64,000 bases of DNA from Candidatus Bathyarchaeota archaeon (GCA_026014615.1 JAOZHZ010000020.1:310001-374000); one strand, 5' to 3'; positions 9,539-18,883 are shown, counted from the first letter of the stretch. Notes: a model not told the origin generated them from the letters alone. Numbers and translations are program-made.

Positions 9539-10910
9539 CGACAGTCACCTCGCTAACTCTAATGTGTGGTCCCCCGTCACCTATAAACGCCGTCTGACCC
9601 TTCCCGCAACGACCAGCGTTCAACTGGAAGTCCTTGCCTACCGCGTCCACTTTAAGCAGCGTTTGCAGGGTATTGCCGCTAAAGGAGGCATCTCGGACTG
9701 GCGCTCCCAGCTCACCGTTATTTATTTCATAGGCTTCCTGAATGCCCACTTGAAACGTCCCGTCAAGGTTAGCTTGCCCACCGCGGAAACTCTTAAAGAA
9801 GTACCCCTGCTTCACGCCCTCAAAAAGCTCCTCAAACGTGTGGTCTTTGGGCGCCATGTACGTGTTGCGCATGCGGATAATGGGGTCCACGCAGAAATCT
9901 TCAGCACGCGCGTTACCCGTGGGCTGGGCGTTGAATTTGTGGGCGGTTTCGCGGTCATGCAACAGCCCCGTTACGACGCCGTCTTTGATGAGCAGTGTCT
10001 TTTGGGCTGGGACGCCTTCATCGTCGTATTTGAAGCTGCCAAAAGCGCCCTCTATGGTTCCATCATCATAAAACGTGACCATGTCGGACGCGATTTTTTT
10101 GCCCATGTTATTTGCCAATACGCCGCCCGCCAACGCCAAATCCGCCTCCGCCAAATGCCCGAAAGCTTCATGAACAAAAACCCCCACCACGTTCGGACCC
10201 AAAACAACAGGAAAAACGCCGCCCTTTGGAGACTTCGCGGACAGTTGGGTCACGGCGCGTTTTGCCAGAGTCTCACCGACGGCTTCGGGGGTTTGGATAT
10301 CAAAGACTTCGTAGCCTGTGGTGGAACCGATTTCTTCTCGACTAAACGTAAACACGCCATTTTGCTGCGCGGAAGCGGTGACCCTGGACCAAACGTAGAG
10401 TTTATCCTGTTCAATGTAGCTGCCTTGACTGTTGCCAAAGTAGGTTTTGCCCTCCAAATCCAAGTAGTCCATGGTGCAGCTTTTAATCCGCTCATCCCAA
10501 CCCAACGTGGCTCTGGTTGTGGCGGAAGCGATTTGGATTTTATCTTCGATGCTGATTTCCGAAGGCTTCTTTCTCGGCTTGACTTCGACGTGGTCTTCCA
10601 CGGGTTTGGTTTGGGCAAGCTTAATTGGATTTTTTAATCGTGTGCTTGCTGCTTTAGCCATGGCGCACGCGTCTGAAATTACAGACGCTAACGCTTCAGA
10701 ATTCTTGGAACCCACAGACGCGAACCCCCATGCACCATTAACCAGAACGCGAAGGGCAACCCCTGTTTCTATGCCCTGTTTGGTTGCTTCCACGCGTCCT
10801 TCCTTCATGGTGAACATGGTTTTGGAGAGGGTTTGCGCTCGGGCTTCCGCATATTGCGCTCCAAACTTGTCTGATGCCGTGTTTATTGTTTTTGTGAGAA
10901 GGTCTTTCAG
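9525..10910 (-). CDS. tldD: TldD metalloprotease, probable CTG start
   Basis: The zinc-binding motif HEAFGH lies in [17 protein letters not shown], the hallmark of catalytic TldD. The track begins at ATG 10817 (MFTMKEG), which would remove the N-terminal helix of the family. The frame stays open upstream and encodes [31 protein letters not shown], a good match to TldD N-termini. No ATG, GTG or TTG is available there, but a CTG at 10910 lies 8 nt after GGGAGG, so a CTG start is proposed. The tldE gene follows with a 14-bp overlap. Confidence 0.9.
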   Translation of the reverse strand: MKDLLTKTINTASDKFGAQYAEARAQTLSKTMFTMKEGRVEATKQGIETGVALRVLVNGAWGFASVGSKNSEALASVISDACAMAKAASTRLKNPIKLAQTKPVEDHVEVKPRKKPSEISIEDKIQIASATTRATLGWDERIKSCTMDYLDLEGKTYFGNSQGSYIEQDKLYVWSRVTASAQQNGVFTFSREEIGSTTGYEVFDIQTPEAVGETLAKRAVTQLSAKSPKGGVFPVVLGPNVVGVFVHEAFGHLAEADLALAGGVLANNMGKKIASDMVTFYDDGTIEGAFGSFKYDDEGVPAQKTLLIKDGVVTGLLHDRETAHKFNAQPTGNARAEDFCVDPIIRMRNTYMAPKDHTFEELFEGVKQGYFFKSFRGGQANLDGTFQVGIQEAYEINNGELGAPVRDASFSGNTLQTLLKVDAVGKDFQLNAGRCGKGQTAFIGDGGPHIRVSEVTVGGSA

Positions 10911-10990
10911 TTTATGTGCCTCCCAGAGGCGATGCCGCTTTGTTACTGAATTGTGTAAAGAAATAAAATTGTTGTGCCGCGAAACAGGGG

Positions 10991-12316
10991 TTACCAGAAG
11001 TCTGAAAGTCCCGTCTGCTGGACCCTGCCGCGTGGAGGCTTAAGCCTAAGCTTCTCAACGCCTTGTCCTTCGAGTGGTTTTTCTGCTTCAGGCAACGCCA
11101 ACTTACCGTAGACCCCATCATAACCAGGCGTCACCGCAACCTTGCCTTCCCTAACATCCACAATGATATCAGCAACCCTTTTTTCCGTGACCGCCGCCAA
11201 AGCTTCTCTGGAAGCGTCAATCAACACAGCATACTCGTCACCAAAACTTTTGATGAGCGGGTTGTAGATTTTCCAAACCGCCTGCGTCGAAGGCGAAGCT
11301 GAACCAACAACGGCAGCTATTATTTCTGAAAGAGGCATTAACCGCACAAACCCTGGTGACGCGTCGTCTTTGTAGTCGGCTGGGCGATCAGCAAGCTCTT
11401 CAATACGTTGATCTACGCCTTTTGTGAGTTTTCTTCCGCATACAGGGCAGATGTTGTTGTGTTTTTGAGCCTCCGATGGAGAAAGTGACACGTTGCAGTT
11501 GCGGTGACCTGTCCAGTGATACTTGCCGTAGGCAGGTTCGGTTTCTATGGTGAACTTTAAGCGGCTGGCATCCTTGGTTTTGATGGTGCCCGTGATTTCT
11601 TTGTACGTGACTTGTTGGAGTTCAAAGACGTTGGCTTCTCTGCCTATGCGCCATGGCCAGAAGCTGTGGCTGTCACTGTTTGAGAGTAACGTGAAGCGGT
11701 CAAGGCTGCTGAGGCGCCAGTTCATGGGCGGGTCGCTGCTGAGCCCCGTTTCCAACGCGTGGATGTGCCGGGTTTGGTCTTTGTAGCAGTCTTCGATGCG
11801 GTCAAAGCCGCTGAAGGCTCCAAACAGGCTAAACCAAGGTGTCCAAGCATGCGCAGGAAAAACCATGTTATCATCCGAGACCGACATAACCTCTTCGACC
11901 AGTTGCGGCGCAGTCATGTTTAAGATGGGTCTACCATCAGCACTTAAGCTTCCATATCTGCCTAAAGCCTCATTAATCTGCTCAGCCGCCTCTATGCTGG
12001 GCGTAAGTATGACATGGTGGATTTTTCTGTTCCGATTCTCGTAGTCAAATATTGTGCAAACTTCGGTTGTCAACATAAAATAAACAGATGTATTTTCGGC
12101 GTTAGCCAACCTGAATACCCCTGAATCTGCCTCGGGAACAAGGGTTTCGCGGATTTCTTTGAGCCATTGTGGATGCGTGAAGTCGCCTGTACCCACAAGC
12201 TGTAGCCCTTTGATTTTGGCGAACCGCGCAATTTCGGTGAGGTTCATTTTTTCGCTTGTGGCTCGGCTGAATCGGCTGTGAAGGTGCAGGTCTGCGATTA
12301 CTCGAATTAACAACAT
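10991..12316 (-). CDS. endonuclease Q, PHP-domain DNA repair enzyme
   Basis: About 441 residues from ATG 12316 (the track start 12364 adds 16 unlikely residues). The N-terminal PHP domain has IADLHLHSRFSRATS, and later GTGDFTHP, FPAHAWTPWFSLFG and LLSNSDSH supply further metal ligands. A zinc-ribbon-like region (NCNVSL...CPVCGRKLT) follows, then a C-terminal domain. This is the EndoQ layout; EndoQ cuts 5' of deaminated bases such as uracil and hypoxanthine. The last residues, QTGLSDFW, fit a PCNA-interacting peptide (Q-x2-L-x2-F-W). PCNA is encoded at 55 kb and NucS at 16.3 kb. Confidence 0.87.
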   Translation of the reverse strand: MLLIRVIADLHLHSRFSRATSEKMNLTEIARFAKIKGLQLVGTGDFTHPQWLKEIRETLVPEADSGVFRLANAENTSVYFMLTTEVCTIFDYENRNRKIHHVILTPSIEAAEQINEALGRYGSLSADGRPILNMTAPQLVEEVMSVSDDNMVFPAHAWTPWFSLFGAFSGFDRIEDCYKDQTRHIHALETGLSSDPPMNWRLSSLDRFTLLSNSDSHSFWPWRIGREANVFELQQVTYKEITGTIKTKDASRLKFTIETEPAYGKYHWTGHRNCNVSLSPSEAQKHNNICPVCGRKLTKGVDQRIEELADRPADYKDDASPGFVRLMPLSEIIAAVVGSASPSTQAVWKIYNPLIKSFGDEYAVLIDASREALAAVTEKRVADIIVDVREGKVAVTPGYDGVYGKLALPEAEKPLEGQGVEKLRLKPPRGRVQQTGLSDFW

Positions 12317-12453
12317 CCCCCTGGTAGGCCATTGGTGATTGTTGTTGGTACTAGTGGGGTTCACCTTAAAAACTTATCAGGAATTGCCTACTGGGTGGTT
12401 GGCTCTAAAAAAGAGAAAAGAAAAGGATGGTTTTGTTGAAGCTGCTTTGGTTG

Positions 12454-13674
12454 TTATTGGCTGAAGCTGTAGTTGGTTTCTGTGATTGTTCCGCTCTGCC
12501 ATGTTCCGTCCCAAACTACGTTGTAGGGATTTTGAACGCCTGTCTGCGTATAGTTAGCTGTTATCGTGTACACTGGGTCGAGGACTACGGGGTATTCAAA
12601 CGTAACTGTCCAGCCTGCACCGCCTGGTATCGGCAACAGAGTTGTATAATTGTAATGTTCCGCGCCTACAAGTCCTGTTTCTACTCTTCCGCCTGTCCAT
12701 TCTAGGTCTTGAATGAATTGGGCTGTTTCGTTGTAGTTGATTTTAATGTAGTTCATTACTGAATCGCGAATCTGTTCCTGTGTTACGGGTACGTTTGAGC
12801 TGTACCCTGTTTCTGTGATGCATCCGTCTTGGTTGGTGCCATTCCAGAACACGTTGTAGGGTGTTTGGACTCCTGTTTGGGTGTAGTTGGCTGTCACCGT
12901 GTAGGTTGGGTTGGGGACGACGGGGTTGTGGATTTCAACCGTCCACCATGCACCGCCAAGCATGCCATTTTCAGAAGTGTAAACGTACTGTTCTGCTCCT
13001 AGTAGTTCTGTGTCTACTTTTCCGCCTGTCCACTGCAAGTCCTGCATAAACTGGTCAGTCTCCACATGAACTGCCTGTATGTAACTCATAACGTCATCTC
13101 GCACATGCTCTTGCGTGGGTGCAACTGCTTCGTTTATGTTGGATATGTAGCTTGTTTCAGTTATTGTACCGTCTTGCCATGTTCCGTTCCATGATATAAC
13201 GGCGGGATTTTGGACGCCTGTTTGCGTGTAGTTAACCCTTATAGTGTATATTGGGTTTGGAACCACGGGGTAGCTGAGTGTAACTGTCCATCCTGCAGCA
13301 CCCGGCGCGGATATGAGTGTGGTGTAGACATAGGTTTCTGCGCCTACACGTCCTTCTGGTGTTTCTCTGCCTCCTGTCCAGTTGAGGCTTTGCATGTATT
13401 GGGCGGTTTCAGGGTGGTTGCTTTCAATGTAGGTCATGGTTTCGTCGCGTACTTGCTGCTGCGTTGATTCTTCTTCTGACATGGGAACCTCATTTAGCGG
13501 CGGAGAACTCGGCGTTTCAGAAGCTGCGGGAGTTGCTGAGGGAGACGGTGATGGAGTTGCGGCTGGTTGGGCTGGTTGATTAACAAGGGTGTAGCCGACG
13601 TAACCGCCGACTATCACGATTACTAGCACTATGGCTATTCCGTACATTAGTGTTCTTTGAACCAATTTCTTCAC
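12454..13674 (-). CDS. membrane-anchored surface protein with three tandem ~100-residue repeats
   Basis: 406 residues: an N-terminal membrane anchor (YGIAIVLVIVIVGGYVGYTLV), a Pro/Ser/Thr-rich linker to about residue 65, then three copies of a ~105-residue domain. Each copy contains variants of 'VRDxVMxYIxxxHxET', 'LxWTGGRVxT', 'GWTVTxxYPVVxxPxYT' and 'NYTQTGVQNPYxxxWNGTWQ'. The same domain occurs once in the next gene upstream (13964-14437). It is probably displayed outside the cell. The domain was not assigned to a named family; function unknown. Confidence 0.8.
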   Translation of the reverse strand: MKKLVQRTLMYGIAIVLVIVIVGGYVGYTLVNQPAQPAATPSPSPSATPAASETPSSPPLNEVPMSEEESTQQQVRDETMTYIESNHPETAQYMQSLNWTGGRETPEGRVGAETYVYTTLISAPGAAGWTVTLSYPVVPNPIYTIRVNYTQTGVQNPAVISWNGTWQDGTITETSYISNINEAVAPTQEHVRDDVMSYIQAVHVETDQFMQDLQWTGGKVDTELLGAEQYVYTSENGMLGGAWWTVEIHNPVVPNPTYTVTANYTQTGVQTPYNVFWNGTNQDGCITETGYSSNVPVTQEQIRDSVMNYIKINYNETAQFIQDLEWTGGRVETGLVGAEHYNYTTLLPIPGGAGWTVTFEYPVVLDPVYTITANYTQTGVQNPYNVVWDGTWQSGTITETNYSFSQ

Positions 13675-13963
13675 TACTTCTCTTCTTTATTGGTACTCTA
13701 TATAACTCTATCATTCAAAATCCCAGAGTAATTTCGGTGTTGAACAGAAATGACTTGGGTTGAACCTGAAAAAAGGTGAGCGTGACCGCCTTATTGCTTT
13801 TAGTTAAACCTGTGTTGGGTAATCGAACGTTATCTCAGCGACAACACCGATGCCTCAATGCCTAAAATATCCTCAATTCACGATTAGCCGTTTGAGAGAA
13901 GAGAAAAAAAGTGGACTAAGGTAAGCGTGTTTCTTTGCAGGTAGAGTGTGAGGAGGGGTTTCT

Positions 13964-14437
13964 CTACTGTGCGAAGACGTAGCTTACCTCAGTCACGCAT
14001 CCGTTTTGCCATGTGCCTTCCCAAGTTATGTGGTAAGGTATGCCGATGGTTCCAGATGCGGTTGAATAGTCGACTGTGACGTCGTAGACAGGGTCCAGTA
14101 CTACGGGGTAATGGATTGTGACGGTCCAGCCCTGTGCTTGGTAGGTGTAGATTTCTGCGCCCAAAAGGTTCTCAGGTGTTACTCTTCCGCCCGTCCAGTT
14201 CAGGTCGCTCATAAACTGCAGTGTCTCTGAGTGGTTTGCGCCTATGTACGCCATGATTTTGTTGCGTGTGTCTGCTTGAAGTGTAACTTCAGGCGGGGTT
14301 TCTGGTTGGTTCTGTTCTTGATTTTGAGTTTCTTGAGGGAGAATTTGCTGTGCGTTAACTACTGCCCAGCTTACTCCGCCGACCACGGCGAATATTGTGA
14401 GGAATGCGATTAATGCCCTAACTTTTTCATGTGCCAA
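13964..14437 (-). CDS. membrane-anchored protein with one copy of the same ~100-residue domain
   Basis: An N-terminal hydrophobic anchor (ALIAFLTIFAVVGGVSWAVV) precedes a Gln/Pro-rich linker and a single domain (YIGANHSETLQFMSDLNWTGGRVTPENL... GWTVTIHYPVVLDPVYDVTVDYSTASG) homologous to the three repeats of the neighbouring protein. TTG at 14437 is proposed as the start because GGTGAT lies just upstream; the track's ATG at 14545 adds 36 residues that look non-coding. The two genes are related by duplication. Confidence 0.72.
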   Translation of the reverse strand: MAHEKVRALIAFLTIFAVVGGVSWAVVNAQQILPQETQNQEQNQPETPPEVTLQADTRNKIMAYIGANHSETLQFMSDLNWTGGRVTPENLLGAEIYTYQAQGWTVTIHYPVVLDPVYDVTVDYSTASGTIGIPYHITWEGTWQNGCVTEVSYVFAQ

Positions 14438-14633
14438 GTTAATCACCGCTTTCTGACTTACGCTGCCAATCTTATAGCGCCATGCCTTGGTACAATACGT
14501 TCCAGAACCTGAACTGAGTGTTCTAAACTTTTGAAAAGCAGCCAAACAGGAAAAGAACGGCGTTTCAAAACTGATTTAGGCAAAAGCTTAAGAACGAAGC
14601 CGCGTTGAATTTCGGCAATAATTTGGGAATCAT

Positions 14634-15458
14634 ATGGCGATGGGCAGCATGAAAGTGTGCGTTGTCGGTTTGGGACAGATTGGTTTTCCTGTGGCTCAGT
14701 ACGTTCATGAGAAGGGCATGCAGGTTTGGGGCTATGACATAAGCGCCGCCACGGTAGAGCACGCTAACCAAGGAGGGCAGTTCAAAGCAACCAACTCTTG
14801 GAGTGAAATTCCATCTGCGGACGTTTACATAGTATGCGTTACTACGGGTCAAGTTGACGGCTGCCCTGACTTGAAAGCGGTTTTTAACGTCTGCCAAAAA
14901 ATCTCTGAAAAAGCCGCATCTTCAACGCTTGTGACCATCGAAAGCACTGTCGTTCCGGGAACCGCCAGAAAAATCTTCACCGAAATCTTCAACAGCCAAG
15001 TTAACTTAGTTCATGCGCCGCACAGGTACTGGGCTGATGAACCTGAAGAGCATGGTGTGAACCAGATAAGAGTCATCGGTGCAGTAAACGAGGAAAGCCT
15101 CGCGTCGGGTATGGAGTTTTACGAGGGCAATCTGGGCATCCCTATGCATGTTTGTGGTTCGGCTGAGGTTGCGGAGATGTGCAAGATAACTGAAAACTCG
15201 CATCGATACTTACAGATTGCGTTTGCTGAAGACCTGAAGATGCTTTGCGGGAGAATTGGCATGGACTTTGAGGACTTGAGGGCGGCTTGTAACACGAAGT
15301 GGAATGTGGCTATACCTGAAGCGCGCGACGGCATAGGCAGGCACTGTTTACCTAAAGACATCCGGTACGTGATGTCGATGGCGCCAAGTACACTGTTGGA
15401 GAGCGCATTGAGAGTCGACAAAGAATACCGCGCATGGTTATCAAAACGGACGCCGTAA
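14634..15458 (+). CDS. short UDP-/GDP-sugar 6-dehydrogenase-like protein
   Basis: 274 residues. The Rossmann motif is VCVVGLGQIGFPVA and the family signatures are IESTVVPGTA and AEMCKITENSHRYLQIAFAEDL. A catalytic-type cysteine appears in GIGRHCLPKD. This resembles UDP-N-acetylmannosamine/UDP-glucose dehydrogenases, which oxidise C6 of nucleotide sugars for surface polysaccharides, but it is about 150 residues shorter because the C-terminal UDP-binding domain is absent. The frame ends in a normal stop, and no remnant of the missing domain was seen downstream. It may be a natural short form with another substrate. Confidence 0.75.
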   Translation: MAMGSMKVCVVGLGQIGFPVAQYVHEKGMQVWGYDISAATVEHANQGGQFKATNSWSEIPSADVYIVCVTTGQVDGCPDLKAVFNVCQKISEKAASSTLVTIESTVVPGTARKIFTEIFNSQVNLVHAPHRYWADEPEEHGVNQIRVIGAVNEESLASGMEFYEGNLGIPMHVCGSAEVAEMCKITENSHRYLQIAFAEDLKMLCGRIGMDFEDLRAACNTKWNVAIPEARDGIGRHCLPKDIRYVMSMAPSTLLESALRVDKEYRAWLSKRTP

Positions 15459-15524
15459 TCAAGCTGCACCTTTTGTTTCTGTTTCAGCACTTTTTTTAGC
15501 AGGAAAATAATCGCGCTATTAGCC

Positions 15525-15577
15525 GGCGTAGACCCCTATCGTTTCTGCATAGATATGCTAATAGCAACCAAATAGAC
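15525..15577 (-). repeat. dispersed ~50-bp intergenic repeat, copy A
   Basis: On the minus strand this reads GTCTATTTGGTTGCTATTAG ... TATGCAGAAACGATAGGGGTCTACGC. Near-identical sequence recurs at 46579-46631 and 52195-52246 on the plus strand. All three copies lie between the 3' ends of convergent genes. Function unknown. Confidence 0.8.
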
Positions 15578-15671
15578 TCGTGAAAGATTGGTTTAAGCGG
15601 AGTTTATGCAGAAAAGCTGGAGTGGGCTCTTCAAGTGGGCTGCAGAAAATTTCGGCAGGAAAACGAGGGGG

Positions 15672-16226
15672 CTATTTGGCGTGTTTCTCAGGTGTTTTTC
15701 CATCAAGTTGATGGTACTTATCCATGGCGTACTTGACTATTTCCATGGCTGCTTTGGCGTTTTTCCACCCGCGGGTTTTTGTCCATTTATGTGGTTCTAG
15801 CCGCTTGTAGGTTTCAAAAAACTCCTGAATCTCAACCAACTGGTGGTTGTAGACGTCGCATATATCTTTGTAGTCTTCAAACCGTCTGTCGCTGACCAGC
15901 ACACTGAGGATTTTTGCGTCTAAACCCGCTTCATCTTCAATTATTAAGGCGCCGATAACTCGGACTTTAACCACGCAGCCCACATTCAGCGAAGCAAAAC
16001 TCAGTACCATAATGTCTAAGGGGTCACCGTCTTCGTACCACGTTTTCGGAACAAACCCATACTCTACAGGAAAAACCACCGACGAAGGAATAATCCTGTC
16101 CAACACGAAGGCTTCCCACTCTTTGCTGTATTCGTATTTGTCTCTGCTACCGCTGGTAACCTCAATAACCATGTTTAACTGTTCAGGTGGATTGTCACCC
16201 ACAGGCAAATCCTTCCAGAAATTCAT
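15672..16226 (-). CDS. ppa: inorganic pyrophosphatase (family I)
   Basis: About 184 residues, normal for soluble family I pyrophosphatases. Characteristic pieces are KYEYSKEWEAFVLDRIIPSSVVFPVEYGFVPKT, the DGDPLDIMVL metal-binding signature, and KRLEPHKWTKTRGWKNA. It hydrolyses pyrophosphate from biosynthetic reactions in the cytoplasm. ATG at 16226 (MNFWKDLPVG) is preferred over 16241 because TTGGAG lies 9 nt upstream. The gene stands alone on the minus strand, downstream of nucS. Confidence 0.93.
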   Translation of the reverse strand: MNFWKDLPVGDNPPEQLNMVIEVTSGSRDKYEYSKEWEAFVLDRIIPSSVVFPVEYGFVPKTWYEDGDPLDIMVLSFASLNVGCVVKVRVIGALIIEDEAGLDAKILSVLVSDRRFEDYKDICDVYNHQLVEIQEFFETYKRLEPHKWTKTRGWKNAKAAMEIVKYAMDKYHQLDGKTPEKHAK

Positions 16227-16286
16227 ACCATTTTTCTCCAATGGAAAAAAGATGTAACAGAGTAAATTAAGTTTTCTTGACCAACG

Positions 16287-17078
16287 CTATGGCTTTTCAG
16301 ACTTGAAGAATGTTTCCAGCTTCGCGTTCCCAGGCTTTTTAAGCACTTCTGCGCAGACTTTGGGGTCCAAGGCTTTGTACTCTAACCCCAACGTCACCAG
16401 TACCCTCTGTACATCCTTGCCTAGACTGGGTGCAACCAATACGGCGCGGACTTCACGATTAACCTTGGCTTTGATGGGTTCAATGTACTTCGCTAACTGC
16501 AAAGCGGCGTCTTTGGAGGCGTTTTTGCGTTTCACTTCAATTATGACAAGTTTGCCGTTTCCGTCCTCACCATAGATGTCTACAAAACCGGGCTCCACAT
16601 GCTTTTCCCAGCTAATCGGCTTAAACCCCTCCTCAAACAGTTCAGGCTTAACTAGGATGGCTCGGTGCATGTCCTCTTCAGTTGCGTGCAGCAAGAATTC
16701 CCCTGCGTCTGTTAGAGCAAGAGCAGAAACCATGTAGACTGCATCGAAGTTTATGCGGACGTTTTCTCGGGGTTTTCGGCGTACGCCATGCACTTCTAGT
16801 TCCCCGTCTTTTTGTTGCACGTGAAAGACGCTGCCTGCGGGCTGCCAGTTAACGGGTTCGTAGCCAACTGGGCGGTGAACCAGAAGCGAGCCGTCCTCTT
16901 TGATGACAACAAGGCGTTCTCCAGGTTGTAGTGTGGATTTTGCGCGTCCACTGTAATGTACGTGGCAGTTGCCTGCAACCACAAGAGTCCGCCTCTGCGT
17001 AAGCGCTTTCTCTATGGTGCCTGCTGCCTCTGTGAGGGTGGGGTTTACTTGAACGGTTGCTTTGGTTGGGGGCTGCAT
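16287..17078 (-). CDS. nucS: NucS/EndoMS mismatch endonuclease
   Basis: 263 residues. The N-terminal DNA-binding domain includes LVVAGNCHVHYSGRAKS. The C-terminal RecB-like nuclease core is GFVDIYGEDGNGKLVIIEVKRKNAS, holding the D, E and K catalytic residues, followed by QLAKYIEP. The tail NAKLETFF fits a PCNA-interacting peptide with Asn in place of the usual Gln. NucS/EndoMS cuts both strands at mismatches and replaces MutS/MutL in many archaea. EndoQ is encoded 4 kb away on the same strand. Confidence 0.94.
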   Translation of the reverse strand: MQPPTKATVQVNPTLTEAAGTIEKALTQRRTLVVAGNCHVHYSGRAKSTLQPGERLVVIKEDGSLLVHRPVGYEPVNWQPAGSVFHVQQKDGELEVHGVRRKPRENVRINFDAVYMVSALALTDAGEFLLHATEEDMHRAILVKPELFEEGFKPISWEKHVEPGFVDIYGEDGNGKLVIIEVKRKNASKDAALQLAKYIEPIKAKVNREVRAVLVAPSLGKDVQRVLVTLGLEYKALDPKVCAEVLKKPGNAKLETFFKSEKP

Positions 17079-17171
17079 GTTTTTCAGACCAAACTGTTTT
17101 AGAAGCGGTTATTGTACATAAGAGTTCTGAAGGCTTTGCCCGTGACAGGTTGGAGACAGAAACGTTCGGTT

Positions 17172-17702
17172 ATGCAGCGGTACAACTTAACTTCCCATAT
17201 GTACGAAGAGCGGTACCGTGAGGAGCAAGAAGCCAAATACGCGGCGGCGCTGGACGGCTTAAACCTCACCCCTGGCAGCAAAGTTTTAGACGTCGGTTGC
17301 GGAACAGGGCTATTCCTTAGCCACATAACGAGCTGCGTGGACACCGCAGTCGGAGTGGATGTTTCAAAGCAGCTACTGCTTATAGCAAAAAAGTGTACAA
17401 AAAACTTGGGTAATGTCCTGTTGGTTTTGGCTGATGCCGACCACCTGCCGTTCAAAGAGGCAGTTTTTGGTTTTGTTTTCACGTTTACGGTTCTTCAGAA
17501 TATGCCAAAACCAGAAGTTACCCTCAAGCAAATCAGGAAAGTTGCTGCTATGGATGCTTGTTTTGTGGTTACTGGGTTGAAGGCGACTGTTTCTTTGGAG
17601 GCGTTCGGGGAACTTTTAGATGCTTCTGGACTGCTGCCTACCTCCCTTAAGAATGGTGATGCACTTCGGTGTCATGTTGTTCAATGCATTCAACGTCAAT
17701 AA
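17172..17702 (+). CDS. SAM-dependent class I methyltransferase
   Basis: About 176 residues from ATG 17172 (MQRYNLTSHMYEERYREEQ); the track start at 17112 adds 20 residues that are probably untranslated. Motif I is VLDVGCGTGLFLSHI, the acidic motif II end is GVDVSKQLL, and motif IV is FGFVFTFTVLQNM. The MYEERYREEQ N-terminus is common in archaeal small-molecule or RNA methyltransferases of the Methyltransf_11 type. The substrate cannot be told. It is the last gene before the Hdr/Sec locus, with a separate promoter downstream. Confidence 0.8.
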   Translation: MQRYNLTSHMYEERYREEQEAKYAAALDGLNLTPGSKVLDVGCGTGLFLSHITSCVDTAVGVDVSKQLLLIAKKCTKNLGNVLLVLADADHLPFKEAVFGFVFTFTVLQNMPKPEVTLKQIRKVAAMDACFVVTGLKATVSLEAFGELLDASGLLPTSLKNGDALRCHVVQCIQRQ

Positions 17703-17775
17703 CGGTTTGTGTTTTGTTTTCATGCGTATTTCCTGTTTTCTGCAATACATCGTGCGATTATCTGTCTTCCTCAAG

Positions 17776-17786
17776 CAATATTTATA
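17776..17786 (+). promoter_or_regulatory. TATA box upstream of the polyferredoxin gene
   Basis: 'caatatttatatcgcc' is a good archaeal TATA box about 100 bp before the ATG at 17882. It implies a leader of roughly 70 nt that contains the inverted repeat at 17833-17847. Confidence 0.55.
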
Positions 17787-17832
17787 TCGCCAGAACCCCA
17801 CTCAAATTTTCTAATAGACGCTATAGGGCGTA

Positions 17833-17847
17833 GAACAGTTTCTGTTC
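17833..17847. promoter_or_regulatory. perfect inverted repeat in the polyferredoxin leader
   Basis: GAACAG-TTT-CTGTTC is a perfect 6-bp dyad with a 3-bp spacer, 35 bp before the start codon and downstream of the TATA box. It could be an operator or a small RNA hairpin. A partial dyad (GACGC..GGCGT) lies just before it. Confidence 0.5.
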
Positions 17848-17881
17848 AACACATCCTAGTCTATAATGGTGAAAAAGACAC

Positions 17882-18817
17882 ATGCCGTACAAAAACCAAA
17901 AACTCGAAACGGCAGACACACTTACCCTAGAGTGGATTTTGCAAGTTAAAAACTACAAGTTAACCCTTGACAAAAACCGCTGTGTAGGCTGCCAAATCTG
18001 CAGTTTAGCCTGCCCCAAAGAAGCCATAACAGTCACCAAACAGCCTAAGGTGGCAGGTGAAGCGGCAAAGAAAGCTAAAATAGACATAGACCCTGCAAAA
18101 TGTATTTTCTGCGGCATCTGCGACATAACCTGCCCGTACGGTGCAGTGAAAGTCACGTTAAACGAGGAACATGTCCTTAACGTAGTGGATAAAGACAGCT
18201 TCCCAGAACTCATCCGAGACATAAAAATTGACACCCGCAACTGCCCCACAGACTGTAATGTCTGCGTTGAAGCTTGCCCCCTTAATCAACTTGAAATAAC
18301 AAGAGTAACCAACGACGGAGAACCCGTAGAAAACTTGGAAGCTTTGTCTCCCAGCCAAAAAGAATGCGTGAAAGTTAAGGTTGACATTCACAAAGACAAG
18401 TGTCCTACCTGCAGAGCATGCGAATACAAATGCCCCGAAGGCGCCATAAAGATACGCAAGGTCTTTGAGGGAAAAATCGCCATCGACACAGACAAATGCC
18501 CCGAAGACTGCAAGGACTGTGTGGATGTTTGCCCAATCAAAGGTACATTAACGGTTTCTGACGACGGCAAAGTCCAAGTTAACGAGTTAACTTGCACCTA
18601 CTGTGGCGCCTGCAAAGTCATCTGCCCCGTAGATGAGGCATTGACGCTGAAGCGCACTAAGGTTCTGCACACTCCTATACACTCCGGAACATGGAACAAA
18701 TGCCTTGAACGCATCGCGTCCCCAGTTGACGCCGTCAAGGAACTGAAAGCAAAGGGTGGCATGAACGCCAAGAAAATGATAAGCAAACGGTTCGCTACGG
18801 AGGAGATTATCAAATGA
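17882..18817 (+). CDS. polyferredoxin with six [4Fe-4S] motifs
   Basis: 311 residues. Six cysteine motifs are visible in order: CVGCQICSLACP, CIFCGICDITCP, CPTDCNVCVEACP, CPTCRACEYKCP, CPEDCKDCVDVCP and CTYCGACKVICP. Motifs 3 and 5 have the longer C-x3-C spacing. The protein probably shuttles electrons and resembles polyferredoxins linked to heterodisulfide reductase/hydrogenase complexes (MvhB/VhuB-like). It lies 151 bp upstream of the Sec-containing hdrA-mvhD and is a likely electron partner. It ends in TGA, but the next frame codons reach TAG at once, so this TGA is a true stop. Confidence 0.88.
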   Translation: MPYKNQKLETADTLTLEWILQVKNYKLTLDKNRCVGCQICSLACPKEAITVTKQPKVAGEAAKKAKIDIDPAKCIFCGICDITCPYGAVKVTLNEEHVLNVVDKDSFPELIRDIKIDTRNCPTDCNVCVEACPLNQLEITRVTNDGEPVENLEALSPSQKECVKVKVDIHKDKCPTCRACEYKCPEGAIKIRKVFEGKIAIDTDKCPEDCKDCVDVCPIKGTLTVSDDGKVQVNELTCTYCGACKVICPVDEALTLKRTKVLHTPIHSGTWNKCLERIASPVDAVKELKAKGGMNAKKMISKRFATEEIIK

Positions 18818-18883
18818 GTAACCTAGCATGCATTATTTTTTCCAGTGCGTTTTATTTTCAAACTGACGCTATTTCCAAGCAAT

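Noticed and set aside
9486-10637. 383-residue plus-strand ORF
   Set aside because: It is antisense to tldD, whose HEAFGH motif and partner tldE leave no doubt about the coding strand.
18815-18840. TGA ending the polyferredoxin as another Sec codon
   Set aside because: Readthrough meets TAG after two codons and no homologous tail follows.
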